From NCBI RefSeq assembly GCF_023159225.1, contig NC_063175.1:1618755-1682754 (forward strand): a stretch of 64,000 bases of DNA, read 5' to 3'. The position numbers and the translations under genes are program-made. The notes below the pieces were generated by a model that was given only the letters and a program-made list of their open reading frames with translations, was not told the origin of the DNA and ran no database searches. This DNA is from Perognathus longimembris pacificus (Eukaryota > Chordata > Mammalia > Rodentia > Heteromyidae). Numbering within the stretch: position 1 is the first letter of the stretch; each line of letters opens with the position of its first letter. Below, one piece after another: positions 55,649 to 64,000 of the stretch.

Positions 55649-57445
55649 AAAATTTGATTATTTTAGCAATATCACAGTCCATTTGGTATTGTGTTCTCAC
55701 ACACTCTCATAGACATTGTTTTGAATCAAAGGAACTCTAAGAGTTAATATTTAGTATGAACATATTCCCCAAACAATAAAATTCATTTCATTTTCCTGTG
55801 CATATCACAGTCACTCTGTGCTCAGCCTGCTTACTAATTGAGTTACTTATTTAAATGACGAGATGGCTCCTTAATAACTTCTTTAATTATTTAGCTATTT
55901 AACAGAATTCAATCTTCTTTACTGGAAGATAGTGACATTGAAATTATTAGCATGTGATTCTAACTGCTCATATTATTTCTAGCTAATGATAATCTAGCAT
56001 CTCTAGTAATGCTTTCCTTTTGTATGTCACTTATTTTCTTGGCCTTTGTGTTGTCTTGTTTGAAATCTACAGCTTCCACATATTGACGTGACCATCTTTA
56101 ACCACTAAAAGCAACGTTAGCTCAAACTTCATTTGTTTTGAATTATCAAAGGTTGGCACCAGCCCTACACAGATGAATGACTTTTGACTAAATTGTGCTA
56201 TGCTCTCCTGAATAGGAAACAACTCCCCTGCCATTGAAGAAGCACAGTCACTTTTATTCCCGATGATTAATGGTTAGACATGAAACTGACTGCTCTTCTG
56301 ATGCTACCCTAGTGATTCCGTACTCATTACTTCATGCACTGTAACAAATAGGCTCTGTGTTTTATCTCCTCGTGTTCATTTTCAGATAACAATCTGCAGC
56401 CACATTGTTCTTGAGTCTATGATATTGTTCCTTTGGAGTTGTCTTGATTGTTAATGCATCCCCTGATTGCACAACCCTATGCCCAATACTTTTTCATCAC
56501 AAGCTGGAACACATTTCCATTATTATTCTTATAGTCCAAAGCTGCATCAGCATCTAGCAATATACAAACAGCTCTCTTAAACAGGGTGGGGGAAGGAAAT
56601 GGGTAATTATATTCTTAGTTTTTCACATCCCAGAGACTTGGCAGGGGTTGGGGGAAGCTATGCCCACTAAATCTGTTCACAGCCAAGTGTTTTTTAGAAT
56701 CTTGGAATTTTCGTTTTTGGGTTCTTCATACTGTGGGCCCATTGGAAAGCAAATACAACAGATTGCCCGTGAGAGAGTCAATATAAAAATAGTGTGCAAG
56801 AATGTGTGCCACCATCTGTGTTTTCTTATCTAGAAATTGTATCCCCACCTCAGTTTGACTTTCAAATTAATGTGTTATAAATATTAATCAGTGGAAAGAA
56901 ATTAGAAAAAGTGTCAATGTGTGTGTGAATATTATAAATATACATACTTTTTCAAAACACAGAGTTTGGATGATGGTTTCTTCTGAATTGGCAGATAAAT
57001 TCAACTAGTAGTTCTTTTTTGAAGTCTGTACTCATCAAGATACACATTTAGAATTTAAAAAATAATGGTGGTTTGACAGTTTTTGAAGAAAGAGGTTAAT
57101 GACGGAGGCATCTATCAGCCATAGCCGCCTCTGTGCCTCATGCAAGCACTTAGAAGATGCATTTACTTCTGGTAGATGCTTGAATCTTACAGCTACTATC
57201 TGCCAGGAGGCTAGCTGATTGTATGGATGGAGGGAGAAAGTTATTAGGCATGAAAGAAAAACTAAGGCAGTCATAGTGTGAAGATAAAAGCTTCAATTGA
57301 CCAAAAGAAGTTAATATTTGAAGGAAACAAATAGGTAAACTTGATTACATTCGGCACAACTTGCTGTTCTAGCAAAAGTGAGTGAGAGCTCCCTTTAAAA
57401 CGTTTCTCTGTCTCTCTGTCTCTGTCTCTGTCTGTCTCTCTCTGC

Positions 57446-57485
<40 letters not shown>

Positions 57486-58445
57486 AAGAGAAATAAGTAG
57501 CAATGCCTCCCAGAAGTTCTCTTCATCTTGATTTATTGACACTGAAGCTCCATGCCTGGAGAAAATCTCTCTGCAAACCTTGTTACCCAGGGCTTATTAT
57601 GAGTTTTCCCATGTGGTTTTCTAATTAAAGTGGTTTTCTTTAGCTTAATATTTGTAGAAGGGATATGTTTGAAAATGAAGTTTGATAACTTGGTTCTTTC
57701 TTCACCTGCTTTGGCTTCCCACACCGTGTGGAATAATTTGGTGACCTAGAAGCTGATCTTGAGCCAGTGGGGAGGGGCAGTGACACCAGAATATGTGTTG
57801 TCTACATAGGTGCCACTGAATCAGATCAAGTTTACCCTTTCCTTGTCTTTCTGTCTACTGTTGTGGGCTTAATGCACTGTTAACTTACTTAGTTAGAGCT
57901 AGCCTGGTGTGTAGGAATTACCAGCTCTGCTCAGTATTGATTCAATCATGCCAGGAAGGACAATACATTCAACAGAAATTTCTTCTTGCACAGTATCTCT
58001 TGAGAGACGAGACAACACAGTGTTGTGCAATTAAAGTTGAAATCTAAAACGACAACATAGCAAACTGTTAATGTGACTCCTACAAAATCATGTCTTACAG
58101 AGAGGTTCAGGGAGAATAGATGGAGTGACTAATGAAAACCTGAGTACTTGCAAGAGGATCAGTTAAGTGGCCAAGTTGGGGAAAGTCTACCATAAGACTT
58201 GAGATACACTGAGAGCATTTCTGTCATCACATTATTCACATTCAAATTTAGTTTTTTTTTTGAGAGCACTGGGTTAAAAAACATTATCTTAAAGTAGTTC
58301 AGTTCAACAAGTCAGTTTCTAAATACAATGCATCTCGACAAATGTCACCCCCTCTATCAGTCTCTCCCATGCCTTCCAACCCAACCCTTCCTCTCAGTTT
58401 TCTTAATTTTGAAAAGTATGCATTGAATATTATGACTGGGATCCT
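55649..58445. other. Longest repeat-poor stretch (about 2.8 kb)
   Basis: The only repeat-like parts are the microsatellite at 57404-57483 and a possible old L1 3' UTR remnant at 58250-58440. TAAT-rich blocks occur at 55850-56010. No open frame of note, no splice-bounded exon recognised. The density of unique sequence would fit conserved noncoding DNA, which cannot be tested from one genome. Confidence 0.4.
57404..57483. repeat. (TCTG)n-(TG)n compound microsatellite
   Basis: TCTCTG/TCTG units to about 57448, then about 17 TG units to 57482. Confidence 0.95.
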
Positions 58446-58592
58446 GTTCCCTCCTTTTCTAGGGTTCTGAACTCAATCTCACACTTCACAGGCAGATTAT
58501 TTGCCATTTGAGCCACACCCAATTTTGCTTTTGTTATTTTTCAGATAGAATCTTGATTTTCTTGCCCAGGCTGGCTTGCACTACAATCAATT
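58446..58592 (-). mobile_element. B1-dID type SINE, old and partial
   Basis: Antisense ID remnant ('tttgccatttgagccacacc') then B1 antisense start ('ttcttgcccaggctggc'). Confidence 0.5.
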
Positions 58593-59252
58593 AATAGCAG
58601 ATTTCATTAAAAAAGTTAACCAGATAAGTGATGGCTAACCATGGTGGGAAAAATGCATTAGATAGCTTTCATGTGGATATTTCACAAGCATGCATTCAGT
58701 GGGTTTGCCTCCTTTGTGGAGGACTAGTTTTGTGAATGTGAGAAAGAAGTTCCTTGTGCCTAAGTATATGGGTGTCATTTGCATTCATCCATAAATCCAC
58801 AATTCCTAAATGTTCTCTTAAAATAATCACTGACATTGAAAAACACCCCCAAAAGCTCTTTTCTATATGGTGAAGAGACAAATCCTGAAGGACAGTATGT
58901 ATTTAGCTATGAACACAAAGAAACTCTATCACAGCCTCTGGGTGAAAATAATGTAGAGAACTTTGTTTCCAATATAGAGCAAAACAAAAGAATTTTACGT
59001 ATACAAGAGTGGTTGTAGCTAAATCAAGGACCATAGCAACATCTCCTTTCAAGAAAAGAAATGGCAGAGAACAATACTAACAATGCTTTAAAATGGCTAT
59101 TTCATAAACAGATTATCTGTCTTCTATCTATCTAGATTCAATATTTTATTTTGTGAATGTGACATTCACAAAAACCAATTTATCTACATGATATTATATG
59201 AAAGAATATGATGCATGTCTAGAACAAAACTTTAACTGATTAAAAAAGGTTA
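58593..59252. other. Unique stretch
   Basis: No repeat or gene recognised. Short frames on both strands around 58696-59018 only. Confidence 0.4.
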
Positions 59253-59459
59253 TTCTTGCTGCTCTTTATTTATTCAAAAAAATTTTTATTGTCAAACTGA
59301 TGTACAAAGAGGTTACAGTTTCATATATTAGGCATTGTATACATTTCTTGTACTGTTTGTTACCTCCTCCCTAATTCCCCCCTCCCCCTTCTCCCTTCCC
59401 CTCTCCCCCCATGAGTTGTTCAGTTGGTTTACACCAAACAGTTTTCTTGCTGCTCTTTA
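59253..59459 (-). mobile_element. 175-bp L1 3' end insertion with perfect 16-bp target duplication
   Basis: Repeats 'ttcttgctgctcttta' at 59253-59268 and 59444-59459. The insert (59269-59443) is the L1 3' UTR end including the complete polypurine tract (complement at 59370-59410). Confidence 0.97.
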
Positions 59460-59489
59460 AATGTCTCCAGATAAAAATGTTTCAAGATA

Positions 59490-59698
59490 TATTCACCCAG
59501 CTACTCGGGAAACAGATGGGAGGATCATGGTTCAAGGCCAGCCAGGGCGAACAGAGATCTTGCTCAAAAAACAAGTTAGGCATGGTTGTCCATGTGTGCA
59601 GTCCCAGCTCCTCAGGTGGTAGAGGTTAGAAGGGTCATGGTCAAAAGCTAACCCCAGCAAAAGCAGAAGACTGTCTAAAAACAGGGAAGCAAAAAGGA
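59490..59698 (+). mobile_element. B1-like dimer, old
   Basis: Two B1-type segments, 59495-59575 ('cagctactcgggaaacagat') and 59580-59690 ('cagtcccagctcctcaggtg'), each with an A-rich end. Confidence 0.55.
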
Positions 59699-60645
59699 TT
59701 TTTGGCATGGCTTAAAAAGAGCACTTTCAAATGTAGCTGAGATATTTTTGCAGTGCAGGTCATTGATGACTTTCACAAGTGCTATTTCAGGGGAATGGCT
59801 CTGGAATGAGCGGATAGAAGAGAGAAGCACTGAGGAAATGAAGACAGTGCATGTTTGTTTTCCAATAGGGTTGAAAGAGTGCACAGAGAAACTGGGGCAG
59901 GAGAAGTCTTTGTACAAGGTCTTTGCAGAAGGGAGGTGGGATCCAACCTCCAAGTAGAGGGACTGATGTAATGGACCAGGCGTTAGAATGCATAGCAATC
60001 CATAACAGCTGCTAGAATTGACACTAAGGAGAGTGGAGATTTCATTTACTTTGTTTTTACCATAAAGCGTAAGGTAGTACCATGGCTGTGTTGTTGGTGC
60101 CATTGGGGCAGTTTGTAGGAGAGTAAGAGGATTTGTCACGAATGGCAATGGAGAGCAGGGAGCGACACAGGAAGACCCATTGCCAGCCTCACAGGAGGAT
60201 TCCAGAAACACAGTGTCCCCAGAGGGCAGCCAGCACAGAGTGAGAAGGAGAAGGGGTGAGTCTGGAAAGGCAGGAAGTTCAGATTCTCTTTGAATGTGCC
60301 ACATGGAGGTGGTTGACATGGCCTGGCAGTGGTGGGGGTGAGGGCCTGGGGGTGGAGGGTCTGGCTTCTGAAGCTGACCCAGGAAGAGGGAAGGTGTGAC
60401 GGACTCACTCCTCCATAAGCCTGGGAACTATTTACCAATGTAGAGCAGCCGGGCAGCCCCATAGCTGGAGTTACAGACTGTGAGTGATGGTGTTGTTGCT
60501 TCTTACTTCAACTGTAGAACAAGTATGTATGCTTGCTGCTAGGCAATACATATGCACATACATATTGCCTTTACATGGGCACCCATGATTTTACATAGCA
60601 GTGCATATCCAGTTTGCGTGCTTTTTTTTCTCTTCCAAATTTAGA
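59699..60645. other. Repeat-free, GC-richer stretch with the longest non-repeat ORF (214 codons, minus)
   Basis: The minus frame 60319-59675 is open for 214 codons starting at an ATG. I recognise no domain, signal peptide or family. 60130-60470 is G/A-rich on the plus strand, which lowers stop frequency on the minus strand. It could be an exon, a pseudogene or chance; chance is most likely. Confidence 0.3.
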
Positions 60646-60720
60646 TTTTTGTTTTAAACAGTGCTGGGGCTTGAACCTAGATCCTCATGCAGACAGGTAG
60701 ATACCCTAGCATGGAGGGCT
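60646..60720 (-). mobile_element. ID-like SINE monomer
   Basis: Antisense 'gtgctggggcttgaacctag' followed by 'agacaggtagataccctag'. Short and diverged. Confidence 0.45.
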
Positions 60721-61244
60721 TTATTAGTAGTAGTAGTAGTATTTAACTTTAAGAACAGACAACTGGGTTTGCATTTCTTGAGTGAATGGTTAAGAACATT
60801 TCTTTAAAGACTCTTGTAAAGATAAGTTTCCAAAAGTTGTTTTTTGCACTTTGGTTGGCAGTGTGTGAAAACGTCTGCTTCACAGTAGTTTTGCTGTGGA
60901 TTCCTAGACCCAGGGGCGAGGCAGCAGGAGGTCAACTGGTATTCTTTGTTTTGTTTTGTTTTTGTTTAAACAGTTTCCAGTTAATTGTTCTGTTCTTTAG
61001 TTTCTTGGTCATCCCTTTTGGGGGGGAGTTGATGAAGGCTGTACCTTATCTTTAGCTGTGTAGTGTTATTTTAGGATGTAGGTGTTTGGTTGGATGCTGG
61101 AGCCTTTTCTAAATCTTTTTTCAGTCAATATGGAAACTTAGGGCAAGTTAGGCATATTTCTGGTCCATGATAAATCTCCTGTAATTAATTTGGGAATGTG
61201 TGCAGGCACTGCAATGTGTACCTATCTATGTATGTTGATTCTGT
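60721..61244. other. Unique stretch
   Basis: (TAG)n run at 60727-60740. G-run at 61020-61028. No gene or repeat recognised. Confidence 0.4.
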
Positions 61245-61472
61245 TTGTGCCAGTCCTGGGCCTTGAACTCAGGGCATGGGCACAGTTCCTGAGAGTCTTT
61301 TGCCCAAGGTTAGCACTCTACCACTTGGGCCACAGCTCCACTTGTGTCCTTCCCTGAGTAGTTTATTGGAGATGAGAGTTTTATGGACTTTCCTGCCTGG
61401 GCTGGCTTTGAAACATAAACCTCAGATCTCCTGGTAGCTAGGAGTACAGGCATGAGCCACCAGTGCCCACCT
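61245..61472 (-). mobile_element. B1/tRNA-like composite SINE
   Basis: Antisense right arm 61250-61340, linker 'tttattggagatgagagttt', antisense head ending 'caccagtgcccacct'. Confidence 0.87.
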
Positions 61473-61695
61473 CTGACATTAAAAAAAAAATTAAGTTGGA
61501 AAAAAGATTTTTGGAATCTGTTTGCTCCATTCTACCTTCATTGGAATACTTGTAATTAAATTCTTAAGTGCTATTATTTTGAAAGAGAAACATGTACTTA
61601 TTAGTTCAATCAAGGGGCTCTGCAAAACAATAATAGTCTCCTGGCATTTTAGACCTATTGGCAAGTAATTTTTCATTCTACTTTAAGATGCATTT
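61473..61695. other. Unique spacer
   Basis: No feature recognised. Confidence 0.3.
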
Positions 61696-62600
61696 TTGTT
61701 CTTGAGGTAAAATAGAGCATAGGTACAAATCAGGTAGAAAATATTTGCAATGTATACATCTAATGAAGGGATGATGGAATGAACCTCGAAACTCAATAGC
61801 AAAAGCTAATAACCTAATTTGAAAATGGGCAATTGATTAAAAAAAGATATTTCTCAAAAGAAGATCTCCAAATGACCAACAAGGACATGAATAAATATAT
61901 CCCATCATTAATCATCAGGGATATGCAAATCTCAGGAACGATATCACTTTTCATAAGGATTGCTATTATCAAAATGAAGATTGAAAGTGTTGTGAAAGTG
62001 TGGAGAAAAGGAAATTTTCACACTGTTGTGGGGGGTGGAAATTAGTGCAGTCATTTTTGAAAATTGTACAAAGGTACCTTAAGAGGTCAAATGTAGAACT
62101 AGTGGATGATGCAACTATTCTGGGTTTATATGAAGGGAAATGGGATTGGAATGTCTGCCAACCCATGTTTGCTCCAGCAGTAGTGACAGCAGCCATGAAA
62201 TGGAAACCACTTAAGAGCCCACCAGCTGATAAATGGATAAAAAAAGCATGGCATATATGCATAGACACACGAAGGAATACTATTCAACTATAAAAATAAA
62301 ATCCTGTCATTTGTAACAACATGGATGGAGCTGAAAATCTTACAAGTACTACATGGTCTTAGTCATGTGGATTCTAAAATAAGTTATCAATCTACTCTCA
62401 ATTTCTGTGAGATTATTGGGCTGGGAACAGTTAGGGTGGGAATAAAGGAAGAAAGAATGATGAATGATTATCAAGTTACAGCTAGACAAGAAAGTCTGTG
62501 ATACTCTTGCACCGTAGGATGGCAATAATAACAATTATGTGCTGTATATTTCAAAAAGCTAGAAGAAAGAATCATGGAAATCTTCCCCAGAAAGAAATGA
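61696..62600 (+). mobile_element. Ancient L1M, ORF2 C-terminal region and 3' UTR
   Basis: 'gaaaatgggcaattgatt', 'tctcaaaagaagatctcc' and 'gatatgcaaatctcagg' open the conserved ORF2 region. The frame at 62000-62293 keeps 'DKWIKKAWHICID' near its end, the counterpart of the L1 ORF2 C-terminus, with frameshifts. 3' UTR-like sequence follows ('aacaacatggatggagctg'). Confidence 0.8.
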
Positions 62601-63044
62601 TGCATGATTGACAAAATAAGTTTAATCGGATAAAATATCAGGCAATGTGTACCTGTATCAGACATTACATCATATCCAAATTGATTTGTGAAACTTTTAT
62701 GTTTTTGTGTCTGGAGTTTAAAATTAAAGCTAGCTCTGACAAGCCTCTGTCTAGAATACAATGCTGGATTTTTTTCTTAGCATTTAACTAACTAATAGAT
62801 TCCTGGTTCTGAAGCTCTTTTATTTTATCTAGAACTCTATTAGGCTTGTTCATAGGTTTGTTCTACTTTCGCTATATGTTGAATGCCTTTTTCTTCTATG
62901 CTGTGGACCAGCAGCTTTAGTTGGGTTCTTTTTTGCATATATATATATTTATTAAGAAGGAGAAACTTATCTACTCACAAAAGGTAGGCACTGAATTGTT
63001 CAGTGAGCAGAAAAAATACTATTATTTTGCCTTTTTAAAAATGT
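62601..63044. other. Unique AT-rich stretch
   Basis: No repeat or gene recognised. (TA)n at 62938-62950. Confidence 0.4.
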
Positions 63045-63045
63045 G

Positions 63046-63205
63046 ATAGTTAATTTGACTTCCAACTGCTTCTATTACTAACATGAAGTAGTGTTAGTTT
63101 TAGTGAAGGCTAAGGAGGCTGATGAATAGTTAATTTGACTGCCAACTGCTTCTATTACCAACATGAAGTAGGGTTAGTTTCAGTGAAGGCTAAGGAGGCT
63201 GATGA
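63046..63205. repeat. 80-bp tandem duplication, two copies
   Basis: 63046-63125 and 63126-63205 are about 94% identical by eye (four or five substitutions). No transposon ends are seen, so it looks like a local duplication. Confidence 0.93.
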
Positions 63206-63411
63206 GAGGTACAGAAGGACTGAGCCATTTGAATGAGCTGACAGTTTAAAGAATTGCTAAATCTCTCATACTGCCCTTCCTTGCTACTCCAGAATTCAAA
63301 GCACAATTTAGGACTTCTATCTATATCCTACTTCTTGGATTTGGCTTATATAAAAAGATTAAAGAGGATATTTTCATTGATTACTTTATTGATTGAGCAC
63401 TATTTTGTGTG
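63206..63411. other. Unique spacer
   Basis: No feature recognised. Confidence 0.3.
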
Positions 63412-63632
63412 CTTTTGCTTGGGCTTGAACTCCAGGACCTGGGTATGATTCCTTAGCTTTTTATTCAGAGCTGGTACTCTACCACTTGAACCACAGTGCC
63501 ACTTCTGGCTTTTTTGCTAGTTAACTGGAGCTAAGAGTCTCATAGACTTGGGCTGACTTTGAACTGGGAATCTTCAGAGCTCAGCATCCTGAGTAGGTAG
63601 GATTATAGGTGTAAGTCACTGGTGCCCAGCAA
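63412..63632 (-). mobile_element. B1/tRNA-like composite SINE
   Basis: Antisense right arm 63418-63510, linker 'gttaactggagctaagagtc', antisense head ending 'cactggtgcccagc'. Confidence 0.87.
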
Positions 63633-64000
63633 GCACATTTTTCTTCTTCTAAAGCCTGAAATATTAGGGGAGAAGAATATGAAGGCACTTTTATGAAGGA
63701 AAAGGCAGAATAGAAATGATAAGTTCACACACAAGTGTTATAGAGGTTTATTTATTCAAATACATAACAGGTTGTCCAGTATGTGTTTTAAATGTTCTGA
63801 GAAATCAATAGGTAAGAGGAAGTGCCTGATATTCCAGGGATTTTAGCTAATGCATTGCCTGGCATATAAGCAGCTCAACTATAATAAATGCAAGTTATAA
63901 TTGTGGTATGCATAATGTGTACTGAGATGAGCAGGGTGGAGTGCCCAAGTCTTCTTGGAATGTGCAAGTGGATTTCTTTTTTGAGAGGAGTGGTTTGATG
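63633..64000. other. Unique stretch to the window end
   Basis: No repeat or gene recognised. Confidence 0.35.

Overview
This window is mammalian, not bacterial or viral. It is AT-rich, depleted in CpG and densely filled with retrotransposon copies, and it shows no protein-coding exon, tRNA, rRNA or CRISPR array that I can support. The repeat content points to a rodent. The most common SINE is a dimer with an ID-like left half and a second tRNA-like right half. From memory this matches the IDL-Geo type described for Geomyoidea (kangaroo rats, pocket mice, pocket gophers), so that group is my best guess. Beside it are B1-type (7SL-derived) composites, a lineage-specific L1 whose 3' UTR has a G-rich polypurine tract, and older mammalian repeats (L1M, MIR, MaLR LTRs, a Tigger-like DNA transposon).

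Layout. 0-10 kb: mostly unique sequence with scattered SINEs, including serial insertions at 6.0-6.5 kb and a tandem pair at 7.3-7.7 kb. 10.8-13.45 kb: two same-orientation ERV LTRs, each followed by a tRNA-Phe-like primer-binding site, with SINEs between them. 16.1-17.45 kb: a SINE cluster holding a three-copy tandem array whose middle copy is a recombinant of its neighbours. 18-31 kb: old L1M, MaLR and MIR fragments with SINEs in them. 32.45-32.85 kb: an almost pure polypyrimidine tract of about 390 bp. 33.5-34.4 kb: a 5'-truncated L1. 36.5-38 kb: an older L1 split by a solo LTR. 41.9-43.1 kb: an L1 split by a shorter L1. 47.1-51.9 kb: an ancient antisense L1M broken up by at least four later insertions, one of which itself holds another. 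51.0-51.5 kb: a CpG-retaining probable LTR. 52.95-53.6 kb: another L1-in-L1 nest. 55.65-58.4 kb: the longest repeat-poor stretch. 61.7-62.6 kb: ancient L1M. 63.05-63.2 kb: a two-copy 80-bp tandem duplication.

No genes work together here. The window reads as intergenic or intronic DNA, and its value is as a record of retrotransposition. About three quarters of SINEs and most L1 pieces lie on the minus strand. If the window is intronic, that would fit a host gene on the plus strand, but this is inference. Repeat family names come from recalled consensus sequences; no database search was run.
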